DNA from: CAUZIZ01 sp965218775
Lineage (GTDB): Bacteria > Acidobacteriota > UBA6911 > RPQK01 > JAJDTT01
Assembly (NCBI GenBank): GCA_965218775.1
Contig: CBDCLS010000006.1
Span: forward strand, 1,240,001 to 1,304,000
Length of the DNA: 64,000 nt
Reading direction: 5' to 3'
Made by a program: the position numbers and the translations under genes. Shown here piece after piece: positions 33,723-40,990 of the stretch (positions are counted from its first letter, which is position 1; every line of letters begins with the position of its first letter). The notes beneath the pieces are model-generated. The model ran no database searches. It worked only from the letters and a program-made list of their open reading frames with translations, and had not been told where the DNA came from.

Positions 33723-34211
33723 ATGGCTTTGCTTAATGAAGTGGTCTTCGTCCTGACGCTCATTGCAGCTCTTGGTTGCGGCCTGGTAGCGGGCGTCTTT
33801 TTCGCCTTTTCGACGTTTGTCATGAAGGCCCTCGGTCGTGTTCCCCGTGAGGCGGGCATCAGCGTCATGCAGTCTATCAACGTCACAGTCCTCACCCCAT
33901 GGTTCATGGGCGTTTTTTTCGGAACAGGCATCGTCTGCACACTGGCGTTGATTCATTCTGTCCACCATTGGGGTCAAGGCGGTACATTCTTTCGACTAGC
34001 GGGGAGTTTGATCTATCTTGCTGGTAGTATCTTGGTCACGATCATGTTCAATGTGCCAAGAAACGAGCGCCTCGCGGCCGTGTCACCTGCGGATCCCGAC
34101 AACGCAGAGAGATGGACAGGCTACGTTGCAAGCTGGACGGCTTGGAATCACGTGCGGACGGCAGCATGTTTTGCCGCAGCCGTATTGTTTGGCTTGGCAC
34201 TCGGTTCTTGA
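33723..34211 (+). CDS. DUF1772 membrane protein
   Basis: 162 residues from the ATG at 33723 (the frame also has an ATG at 33690 that adds an unlikely basic head). Four hydrophobic helices: VVFVLTLIAALGCGLVAGVF, FSTFVMKALGRVP loop, VLTPWFMGVFFGTGIVCTLA, SLIYLAGSILVTIMFN and AACFAAAVLFGLAL. NVPRNERLA and WTAWNHVRTAA are the DUF1772 marks. The family includes fungal anthrone oxygenases; bacterial function is unknown. Confidence 0.88.
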   Translation: MALLNEVVFVLTLIAALGCGLVAGVFFAFSTFVMKALGRVPREAGISVMQSINVTVLTPWFMGVFFGTGIVCTLALIHSVHHWGQGGTFFRLAGSLIYLAGSILVTIMFNVPRNERLAAVSPADPDNAERWTGYVASWTAWNHVRTAACFAAAVLFGLALGS

Positions 34212-34377
34212 AACTTGCTGCCCTGACTTTCCGGGCGGACTAACAATTGGCATAGGCTGGAACGTTGACACGCCCAACAAGTTGACAGATACCTTCGGTT
34301 GGGCGACAAGTTCCTGGACGTTTATTGGGCACTTCGTCTGGAAGGGGACGACGCCGAGGATCGCCTCGGCACAAGAG

Positions 34378-34460
34378 TACTCTGGCCTGGAGACCGAAGC
34401 TACGTGAAGTTTCAGCTTCGTCCCGCCCCCAGAGCGCTGGCCCCATTCGAGAAAGAGACT
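34378..34460 (-). repeat. CTCGAATGGGCC repeat, copy 2 (inverted)
   Basis: On the minus strand: TTTCTCGAATGGGGCCAGCG, GGGGGCGGGACGAAG, TGAAACTTCACGTAGCTT and CTCCAGGCC, matching 52653-52740 block by block. Confidence 0.6.
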
Positions 34461-34499
34461 TCGAAGTACCTGTTTAGGACTTTCAAGGGGGAATCAGAA

Positions 34500-34595
34500 T
34501 CGAGGTCAATCCCAACGGGATTGCGTATTCCAGCCCAGGGTTTCCCAACCCTGGGGGAGCCCACCGCCTTTGGATTTCATCCCTGAAGGGGATGC
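34500..34595 (+). repeat. CCCAGGG palindromic repeat, copy 3
   Basis: AATCCCAACGGGATTGCG, then the hairpin arms CCCAGGGTT and AACCCTGGG, then TTTCATCCCTGAAGGGGATG. Same order as 20208-20300. Confidence 0.65.
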
Positions 34596-34611
34596 GCACA
34601 GGGGGGAAACG

Positions 34612-34690
34612 GGAATTGTGCTGTTGTCCGACTCTCTCCTCGGAACTGGGCCTCATATTGCTAACGAGTCAAGGCGTTCGCGGCACTGTA
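34612..34690 (+). repeat. Dispersed remnant shared with 58895-58975
   Basis: Shares GGGAAA(C), TGTGCTGTTGTCC, CTCTCTCC, GCTAACGAGTCAAGGCG and TTCGCGGC with 58895-58975 at moderate identity. Origin unknown. Confidence 0.35.
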
Positions 34691-34723
34691 TTCCCTACTG
34701 CTGACTGATCACTACCTCATTGC

Positions 34724-35302
34724 TCAGGTGTCGTGCTCTAAAGCATTCAGCGCGTCGATCTGCGTCTGAAGTTTGTCTGCCCCAAGTTTGTTGAATTTAC
34801 CAAGCAAATAGGCAAGAACTCCGCAAATCACAATAGACAGAGCCAGGCGATTCCAGGGGACGGCCAACTCAATCGCTTTTCCACTCATAAACACGACAAA
34901 CCCGGGTGCGAATGGGAGGAGGTACCAGCGCCAGATTCCCTGCAGGAGATCACGCTGCCTTTCCAGCTCTCCGCGATGGAACTTGAGACACATCGTCGAA
35001 CCCAGATCCTGAGGCGGAGTTCTGCCCGAACCTCTCCGGTGAAGTTGGACGACCACGTACAGACATCCGATGATGGTCAGAGCCGAACCGATGCGAAGCA
35101 GCGGAGTCTCAAAGTACCAGATGTAGTAGGCGAAGACGGTCACCGCCACCACCGCAAAAACGTACTCTCGAAGGTTTCTCCACCAAATGCTTCGCTGGAA
35201 GCGGCTGGCCTTCACGCAAATCTGATCCAGGGAAATGCCGTCGGAGTCCAATTCCTGGTCTTGCCATACCCTCTTCATGTCCCGTGGCGAACAATCATTC
35301 AT
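34724..35302 (-). CDS. Membrane protein partnered with an ECF sigma factor
   Basis: 192 residues with a short cytoplasmic N-terminus (RVWQDQELDSDGISLDQIC) followed by four hydrophobic stretches: YVFAVVAVTVFAYYIWYF, LTIIGCLYVVVQL, WYLLPFAPGFVVFMSG and LALSIVICGVLAYLLGKF. It overlaps the upstream sigma gene by 8 bases. The position and topology suggest an anti-sigma or sensor role, but no zinc-anti-sigma HxxxCxxC motif is visible, so this is inference. Confidence 0.7.
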   Translation of the reverse strand: MNDCSPRDMKRVWQDQELDSDGISLDQICVKASRFQRSIWWRNLREYVFAVVAVTVFAYYIWYFETPLLRIGSALTIIGCLYVVVQLHRRGSGRTPPQDLGSTMCLKFHRGELERQRDLLQGIWRWYLLPFAPGFVVFMSGKAIELAVPWNRLALSIVICGVLAYLLGKFNKLGADKLQTQIDALNALEHDT

Positions 35303-35852
35303 GGTGTTCCCCCTGATGAAAGCGGCGAACCAAAACGTGCTTGATCCGGTGGGTCCTGGTGGCCACGTTGCTCGGCGAGAGGCCCGTAATCTCTGCGATG
35401 GATGCGGCGTCCAGACCCTCCAGATAGGAAAGCATCACCTGTCGGTCCAGCGGCTTGAGCTGCTGAATCAACAACAGGAGCCGCTCGAGAACCATTCGCT
35501 GGTCCGCAGCCAGTTCACCCCGATCTTCTGACGAGGTAGCCTCGACGTTCTCGAGATCGACGAGCTTCGCCGCATGTCTGCGCTGACGGATCACGTGCGA
35601 GGTCGCTACGTTGTGAGCCACTCGATAGACCCAGGTGCGAAGCGAGCAGCGGGCCTCATAGCCATCCAAGCTACGCCAAAGCGCAAGGTGGATTTCCTGG
35701 AGAAGGTCGAGACGCTTGTCCGGATCGGCCTCGTAGGCACGAGCGAGCCGGTCGAGAGCAGGACCATCGGAGGTCGCCACCTGCTCATACAGGGCACTCT
35801 GATTTAGGCCTGAGGCAGGAGCCTCAACTGGATCCATACTTGAGGTAGTCAT
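35295..35852 (-). CDS. ECF-type RNA polymerase sigma factor
   Basis: 185 residues. Region 2: LDRLARAYEADPDKRLDLLQ, EIHLALWRSLDGYEARCSLR and TWVYRVAHNVA. Region 4: LLLLIQQLKPLDRQVMLSYL, EGLDAASIAEITGLSPSNVA and TRTHRIKHVLVRRF (helix-turn-helix). Either MTTSS or the internal MDPVE may be the start. It directs transcription of an unknown regulon, probably in response to the membrane partner encoded next. Confidence 0.9.
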   Translation of the reverse strand: MTTSSMDPVEAPASGLNQSALYEQVATSDGPALDRLARAYEADPDKRLDLLQEIHLALWRSLDGYEARCSLRTWVYRVAHNVATSHVIRQRRHAAKLVDLENVEATSSEDRGELAADQRMVLERLLLLIQQLKPLDRQVMLSYLEGLDAASIAEITGLSPSNVATRTHRIKHVLVRRFHQGEHHE

Positions 35853-35973
35853 CGCCGGCAGCGTTTTCTTTCACCGAAAACTACCGAAACGTTAGGGCCG
35901 CAAAACAGCCCTACTACTGGGAAAGGAGCCGGATGCCCTGGAGACCGGCCCCGTTTCCTCAATTAAAGCTTGT

Positions 35974-36115
35974 CTATTCGAAGGGCTCCCTGACCAGGCG
36001 GAAGCCAATGCGAGTGCAGTCACGAGAACGCTGGACAGGACCCATACGAACATCGCCGACTTGCGCACGTTTCGACTACTCCAGTTCTCTTCCTCATGAT
36101 GCCGTATGCTGAATT
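35974..36115 (-). pseudogene. Formylglycine-generating-enzyme-like C-terminal remnant
   Basis: A minus-strand frame ending at 35974-35976 reads GDVRMGPVQRSRDCTRIGFR followed by LVREPFE. The C-R--IGFR-V-E pattern is the end of SUMF1/FGE-sulfatase domains. Another frame upstream gives NSAYGIM, recalling the NAYGL-DM-GNVWEW motif of the family. Beyond that the 273-bp element is inserted at 36118. The rest of the gene is not found on the other side. Confidence 0.6.
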
Positions 36116-36208
36116 TAGGGTCTGTCAGGAAGTAACCGATACACTTTGCTGGGGTCCCCAGGTACGCTGGCTAGGCGCGAGCGATGCGCATACCCGCTGC
36201 GGTATGTA

Positions 36209-36581
36209 TGTAACGCGTCACGTTCGTGCCCTTTGAGTTCGCAGGATAAATTCCGCCAAGTTTTTCGATTTAGAGCCTGCCTTCCGAAGGGGTCTGGAAG
36301 AAGTGTGGGAAAGCCAGGATAGGATACTTCCGTGGGTAGGGGCGAAGGGTATCCTATCCCGCTGTGGGGAGGCTTGAGCGAAGGCTGAGGAAAGAGCGGA
36401 ACGCCCCGACGGCGTCGTCGGGGCCACGTCGCATAGATAGGCCGAGGGCTTCGGCTCCGAAAGCTGAGGGGGATTGGGGGGAGCAAGAAAAAGGCCCCGC
36501 CAAAGAGTCCGCTCTGGCGGGGCGAGGCCGAACGATGAAGGCTGAGATTCAGCTTCCGTCGCGTCAGCCCTCGGGCCTGCT
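36209..36581. promoter_or_regulatory. Left end of the transposon with candidate transposase sites
   Basis: Non-coding, 370 bp. It includes the inverted pair GGATAGGATAC (36317-36327) and GTATCCTATCC (36349-36359), which could form a hairpin or be paired binding sites. A related GGTAGGATAC occurs near the right end at 40501-40510. Their subterminal placement is like the multiple transposase-binding sites of Tn7/Mu-type elements. Confidence 0.4.
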
Positions 36582-37595
36582 TCAACCCGCAGGCGGGGTT
36601 TGCCGGCGGCGCGACCCGGCGGCAAAGTCGGGGGGAAGACGGTAGCGGCCCTGGTCCCGAAGGATGCGTCCCTGCTCGGAGGCCTGGGTCATGGCGAGCT
36701 GAGCGGTGCGCTTGGAGCAATCACAGGTGCGCATGATCTGATCCCGGAGCTGATTGTAGCCGGCGCTAGCCCCCAGGTGATGAAGCGCGTCCTGGACATC
36801 GGTGCTTTGGACCTTCCGGCGGGAAGGAGCCGGGGTGGGGGCTTGGCCGCTGGGGTGAAACCATAAGGTGGCGGGATCGAGACGGAGCCGACGGGGAGAG
36901 AGGGCGGGGGCGTATCGGAACTGAAAGCACAGTTCCAGGGAGTTGGGCAGGGCCGAAGGGCGCCGCAGTAACAGATAGCTGTCGCCGACGGCGTGCAGGG
37001 CACTGGAGCCGCGAAGGGCGCTTCCGACCTCGTGCCGAGCGACGGATTTGCGCACGTGATGGACGACGATCAGGGCGGCTTGGGAGGCCTGGCGCAAGCG
37101 CAGCAAACTCTGGCACAAAGCGGCCATGGCGCGGGTGTCGTTTTCGTCCTGATCATGAGCGGAGTAGAGAGGATCGAGCACGAGGACTTGGGCCTGTGCC
37201 GTGCGGGCGGCGGCCAGAAAATGATTCAGACCGTCGTGAGTGCTCAGGAGATGCCCGGTGGCGCAGGTATCCACCCAGAGATTGTCATCGGCGGCCGAGC
37301 CGAGCGTCTGGCGCATCTGAGCCAATCGAGCCGCAAAGGCCTCCAGGGGAAGCTCGAACTGACAGAGCAGGACCCGAGCAGGAGCGGGAATGTCAAAGCC
37401 GGTTCGGGAAGAGCCGGCCGCCAGGGCCAAGGCCAAGTTGGCGACCAGCAGGGACTTGCCCACCTTGGGCTCACCGCCCACGAAGAGAATCCCCTGAGCC
37501 GGCAGCAGGGAGGGCCCGATCAGGGCCGGATCGGGGGTGGGATTCCAGCGCATCAGCTGGGAGAGGGACAGGACCGTTTGGGACGGGGCGCTCAC
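36582..37595 (-). CDS. RecA-fold ATPase (RepA/KaiC-like) of the transposon
   Basis: 337 residues. Walker A is GGEPKVGKS (40-48), Walker B VLVLDPLYS (136-144), and a LIVVHHVRKS strand with a sensor residue follows (175-184): a hexameric RepA-like helicase/ATPase core. The C-terminal about 60 residues (YNQLRDQIMRTCDCSKRTAQ, then LAMTQASEQGRILRDQGRY) look like a winged helix. Its start overlaps the end of the ExeA-like gene by 4 bases. In plasmids such proteins unwind origins; a role in a transposon could be strand separation, target choice or immunity. That is inference. Confidence 0.85.
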   Translation of the reverse strand: MSAPSQTVLSLSQLMRWNPTPDPALIGPSLLPAQGILFVGGEPKVGKSLLVANLALALAAGSSRTGFDIPAPARVLLCQFELPLEAFAARLAQMRQTLGSAADDNLWVDTCATGHLLSTHDGLNHFLAAARTAQAQVLVLDPLYSAHDQDENDTRAMAALCQSLLRLRQASQAALIVVHHVRKSVARHEVGSALRGSSALHAVGDSYLLLRRPSALPNSLELCFQFRYAPALSPRRLRLDPATLWFHPSGQAPTPAPSRRKVQSTDVQDALHHLGASAGYNQLRDQIMRTCDCSKRTAQLAMTQASEQGRILRDQGRYRLPPDFAAGSRRRQTPPAG

Positions 37596-38392
37596 AGTAA
37601 GACCTCCGGGGCGGCCTCCAGAACCAGGGCTTCACCGACTTGATTGCTTTTACGTGAAGCGGCCAGGCGTAAGACCGCCAGGCAAAGTTTGTTGACCTTT
37701 CGGGGTAAGCCCTTGGTGGCTTGATACAGGGCCTGGCGGGCGCTGTCGTCAAAGAGCGGTTCGGGGACCCCCGCGAGCTGAAGCTGCTGAGCCAGGTAAG
37801 CCTCCAGTTCCGAGCGGGAGAAGCCCTCCAGATGGTAGTGCACGGCAATGCGCTGGCGTAGGGGTTCGTGGACTTGCAAGGAGAGGGTCCGCCGCAGGAG
37901 CGCCTGTCCCACCAGGGCCAGGGAAAGATAGGGGCAGGAATCCATCTCGAAGTTCAGTAACAAGGGGAGTTGCTCCAGGGTCTGGTGGTTTAAGAGGTGG
38001 GCCTCGTCCAGGACCAGGAAGGGATGTTGTTTTTTGGCCTGGTTGAGGCGAACGATGGCCTCGGAGATCTGATGCACCAGGTCGGCGCGGCGGTGAGCCG
38101 GCTGCAAATCCAGTTGGCGAGCGAGCAGGGTCAACAGGTCCAGGAGGGAGCCGGAAGACCAGTGCAGATAAAGGATCTTGTACCGATTGGGGTTGAGGTT
38201 GCCCAGCAGGGTACGGGTGGCGGTGGATTTGCCGGCCCCGACCTCGCCGGTAAACAAACCCACGCCGCGGTAATCGACGAGAAACTGTAAGCGGGCGGAC
38301 ATCTGAGTCCAGGCGGCCGATTCAAACAGCTGCCGGGGATCGGCATCGGCGCTGAAGGGAGTCGTCTTGAATCCAAAGAAAGTCTCGAACAT
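37592..38392 (-). CDS. ExeA/TniB-like AAA ATPase of the transposon
   Basis: 266 residues. The N-terminus MFETFFGFKTTPFSADADP is the classic ExeA/GspA opening; Walker A is GEVGAGKST (49-57), Walker B FLVLDEAHLL (125-134), then LRQRIAVHYHLEGFSRSELE with the arginine finger region and a C-terminal lid (FDDSARQALYQATKGLPRKV). In transposons of the Mu/Tn7/Tn5053 group, such ATPases (MuB, TnsC, TniB) bind target DNA and activate the transposase. Confidence 0.92.
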   Translation of the reverse strand: MFETFFGFKTTPFSADADPRQLFESAAWTQMSARLQFLVDYRGVGLFTGEVGAGKSTATRTLLGNLNPNRYKILYLHWSSGSLLDLLTLLARQLDLQPAHRRADLVHQISEAIVRLNQAKKQHPFLVLDEAHLLNHQTLEQLPLLLNFEMDSCPYLSLALVGQALLRRTLSLQVHEPLRQRIAVHYHLEGFSRSELEAYLAQQLQLAGVPEPLFDDSARQALYQATKGLPRKVNKLCLAVLRLAASRKSNQVGEALVLEAAPEVLL

Positions 38393-38395
38393 GGC

Positions 38396-39703
38396 TTAGT
38401 CCTCCTCGGGCTTCGAGTCGTCTTGAAGCAACTCGAGGTAGTTGATCCCGGTCGGATCGGAGGGCTCCGACGCCTCGGCTTGGGCGCGGGGGAGGGAGGC
38501 ATTGACGACGGGATCGACGGGACGGGCCTGCCCCTGGAGTTTCCCGTCCCGATACAGCTCGACCTGGGAGAGATCGAGCGGATCGAAGCGGATCTCCAGA
38601 CGTTGGCCGGCCAGCTGGGCCGGCGCCTCGTAGAACTGGCTCTGCAAGCGAAAGGTCGAATCGCGGCGCACCACCCGCTGGAGCCGATGGAAAAACAGGC
38701 GGCGGACATCGGTGGCGGGCGGGATCTGTCGGATCTTCTCGATATCGCGCTGCCAGCGCAGTAGCGGTGTCCTGCCCAGCGCACTATGCTGGCAGCGGTG
38801 GTAGTGCCGATCGACCCAGCGCCAGAGGCGGGCGTTGAGTTGCTCCAGAGTGAGGGGGCGCTGGCGATCGAGATTGGCCAGAAACTGAGTGCGCACGGTC
38901 TTGAACCAACGCTCGATCTTGCCTCGTCCTTGGGGCTGATAGGGTGGGGTATGAACGACGAGGATCCCCAAGGAGGCGGCAATCGAGGCCAGTTGTCCGG
39001 AGCGGTAGACCTTGGCGTTGTCCACATACAGACGCAAGGGCAGGCCCCGAGCGCTCACGGCTTGACGCAGACAGTCCAGGAGCGCGTCCAGGCCCTCCGT
39101 GAAGTAGAACTGAGCGTGGGGGATGAGGCGGCTGGCATCATCCAGAACGGCGTAGAGAAAGGCCTGGCGCTTGCCCCCTCCTGCTCGCAGGACGTAGGGC
39201 CCATGGAGCAGGTCGGATTGCCAGATCTCATTGGCCGAGGCGGCCTCGAACTTCTTGCGCCCGGGCGCGGGCTTGAGCAGCTCGCGGGCCGTCAAACCGC
39301 GCGCTTTGAGGAACCGATAGAGGGTGGAAGCGGAAAGGGGCGGTTTTCTCTCGTTGGAGCACAGAGCCAGCTCCCGCAGTAGGGTGGCTCCGGTCCGGTA
39401 GGGATTCTCACGTTTGAGGCGCTCGATCATCCCCGCTAGTTCCGGTGTCAGGACCCGTGAGGTGCCGCGATCGGAGCGGGGTTTGGGGGCCAGGCCCGTC
39501 ACCCCTTCCAAGCGATAGCGCTGGGCCCAATCCAGCAGCGTGTCGACCGAGACCTGGGTGCGAGGGGAGAAGGGGATCTCGTAGGAGCGGGCGGCGATCT
39601 CCCGGGCCCGTCGTGTCAACTCGCCGTGGGGCAGCACCTCCAGCACCAGGGGGGCAATCAGAGCGTATCGAAACAGAGCAATCTTTTCGCTTTTGGGATC
39701 CAT
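38396..39703 (-). CDS. DDE transposase (rve/Mu-type integrase catalytic core)
   Basis: 435 residues. N-terminal helix-turn-helix segments (VSVDTLLDWAQRYRLEGVTG and LSASTLYRFLKARGL) bind the ends. The RNaseH-fold core has Asp164 in IWQSDLLHG, Asp228 in RLYVDNAKVY and Glu264 in QGRGKIERWFKTV. The C-terminal beta-barrel (DSTFRLQSQFYEAPAQLAGQ) is the Mu-transposase C-terminal type. The stop is 3 bases before the ExeA-like start, implying translational coupling. Confidence 0.92.
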   Translation of the reverse strand: MDPKSEKIALFRYALIAPLVLEVLPHGELTRRAREIAARSYEIPFSPRTQVSVDTLLDWAQRYRLEGVTGLAPKPRSDRGTSRVLTPELAGMIERLKRENPYRTGATLLRELALCSNERKPPLSASTLYRFLKARGLTARELLKPAPGRKKFEAASANEIWQSDLLHGPYVLRAGGGKRQAFLYAVLDDASRLIPHAQFYFTEGLDALLDCLRQAVSARGLPLRLYVDNAKVYRSGQLASIAASLGILVVHTPPYQPQGRGKIERWFKTVRTQFLANLDRQRPLTLEQLNARLWRWVDRHYHRCQHSALGRTPLLRWQRDIEKIRQIPPATDVRRLFFHRLQRVVRRDSTFRLQSQFYEAPAQLAGQRLEIRFDPLDLSQVELYRDGKLQGQARPVDPVVNASLPRAQAEASEPSDPTGINYLELLQDDSKPEED

Positions 39704-39746
39704 AGCCTTTTTTCCTCCTGGGGAAGAAGGCTACGCCGGCCCGGCC

Positions 39747-40415
39747 CTATCCCTCCACGCAAGTGTTGTGTGGGTGGGTCCCCGCCAGCGAGTTGCCCGA
39801 AGCCAGTCGGCGAGATCGCCCGTCCGGAGCCAGAGAACGAGGCCAGCCCAGCAGGTGCACCCGCAGCTGAGAAAACAGAAAGCGGTGGGAGCGGATCCAG
39901 CCCGCGATCTGGAGCATCCGCAGTGCCCGGGAAACGACCCCCGGCGCGGCGACGGCTCGCGTCAGGGCCACCAGGCTGGCCGAGAGCCATCGGGCTTGAC
40001 GGCGAAAGCGCGTCACCCAGCCCTGGCCTCGCTGGTAGGGCATCTGCTCCTGGCCCGCTTGCTGAGCCGCTTGCCCTAGGGTCCGAGACTCCAGCAACCG
40101 CGCCTCCAGATACCGGCCGATGACGCTGATCGCAAAACGCACATAGGGTAAGACAAACTCCGGCAGTAGCGAGACGGTTCGCCGACAGAGCCGGCACAGG
40201 TAACGGCGCACCCGAATCCAGCCGTCGAAGTCCTCCGCCACCAGGGTGCGGCCGTAAAATCCGTGCCCGATCAGCGCTTCTTTCGCCCCGCACAGGGGAC
40301 AGCCACCCGGGCGATAGCGATCCGGCTCCGCCAGTTCTTGTGCGTACGCTTGGACCGAACCCGCAAACGGGTGTAGGATTTGCATCGAGACCTCCTCGGT
40401 TGTACAGACAGACAT
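39747..40415 (-). CDS. DUF6431-type zinc-binding protein of the transposon
   Basis: 222 residues. Two cysteine pairs, CPLCGAKE (about 39-42) and CRLCRRT (about 75-78), should bind one zinc ion. An RRYLCRLCRRTVSLLPEFVL motif follows, and then a helical, Arg-rich body. It is related to proteins named DUF6431 that occur with ExeA-type ATPases and transposases. The zinc finger plus helical DNA-binding-like body recalls TniQ/TnsD in design, so a target-selection role is possible but unproven. Confidence 0.7.
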   Translation of the reverse strand: MSVCTTEEVSMQILHPFAGSVQAYAQELAEPDRYRPGGCPLCGAKEALIGHGFYGRTLVAEDFDGWIRVRRYLCRLCRRTVSLLPEFVLPYVRFAISVIGRYLEARLLESRTLGQAAQQAGQEQMPYQRGQGWVTRFRRQARWLSASLVALTRAVAAPGVVSRALRMLQIAGWIRSHRFLFSQLRVHLLGWPRSLAPDGRSRRLASGNSLAGTHPHNTCVEG

Positions 40416-40650
40416 CTAGAGGGTCTTGCCGAGAGCTTCCCGGCGGTGCTTAACTTCAACGCCGGGAGCTCTCTGCTCCCTTGCCCCTTTCCCTCTCAGC
40501 GGTAGGATACTCTAAACGCACTCCTCCCCCCTTGGATCCGTCCAACACAGAAGGACCTCTGTCAAGGTCCCTTCTTCGGATTCCTCACAATGCCTTCTTG
40601 TCGGCCCGGATTGAATCTGAGAGAAAAGCCGTCCTATGGGAGGGAAAATT
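40416..40650. other. Right subterminal region of the transposon
   Basis: Non-coding. It includes GGTAGGATAC at 40501-40510 and leads to the right inverted repeat at 40651-40663. Confidence 0.4.
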
Positions 40651-40990
40651 GTGACGCGTTACAGTATGTAAGGAGCGAGTAACAACGCCAGCGTGCCTGC
40701 GGACCCCAGCCCGCAGGGGCGCGGCGGCGCGGGGGCATCTGCTTTGTTGCCGCTCCTGGAAGATGCGCAGCGGCATCGCCTGCGTCGCGGCGCCTTCCAT
40801 CTACCCCCACGGCGCTCGCGCCAAAGTGCATCGGTTACTTCCTGACAGACCCTTAGTCGCGCCCCCGAGACATGAGCTGCCAGCGTTCAACCGAAGTCTG
40901 AGAAAGGATGTTTGCTCCGGTATCGGAAGGTTGATAGGTTGGGGATCGTTCCTGGCGTGGAGGCAAGAAAACTCGGATCCAAAGGTTGAT

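Larger units (their letters stand above)
34212..34723. other. Repeat-rich gap
   Basis: Half a kilobase without a gene, holding three repeat remnants described separately (34378-34460, 34500-34595 and 34612-34690). Confidence 0.5.
36209..40663 (-). mobile_element. Four-gene transposon with RecA-fold ATPase, ExeA-like ATPase, DDE transposase and DUF6431
   Basis: 4455 bp bounded by perfect 13-bp inverted repeats TGTAACGCGTCAC and GTGACGCGTTACA, with 5'-TG...CA-3' ends as in Mu/Tn7/Tn5053-type elements. The 7-bp direct repeat GTATGTA flanks it (36202-36208 and 40664-40670), and the empty site exists at 31191-31463. Four genes run leftwards, nearly without gaps: DUF6431 protein, DDE transposase, ExeA-like AAA ATPase, RecA-fold ATPase. 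GGATAC motifs in the subterminal regions may be transposase sites. Confidence 0.9.
36118..40852 (+). mobile_element. 273-bp miniature element, copy 2, interrupted by a transposon
   Basis: Left part 36118-36208 (91 bp) and right part 40671-40852 (182 bp) sum to 273 bp, the same as the intact copy at 31191-31463, and differ from it at only a handful of bases. TTA flanks both outer ends. The interruption is the 36209-40663 transposon. Confidence 0.9.

Noticed and set aside
36993..39382. Long plus-strand frames across the transposon
   Set aside because: Shadows of the four minus-strand genes, which carry Walker, DDE and zinc motifs.
36202..40670. CRISPR-associated (CAST-like) character of the transposon
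   Set aside because: No Cas gene and no repeat array is present; only the transposase-ATPase logic is similar.
40763..40990. N-terminal extension of the 40991 propeller frame
   Set aside because: It lies in the 273-bp element and intergenic DNA; the internal ATG begins a proper signal peptide.
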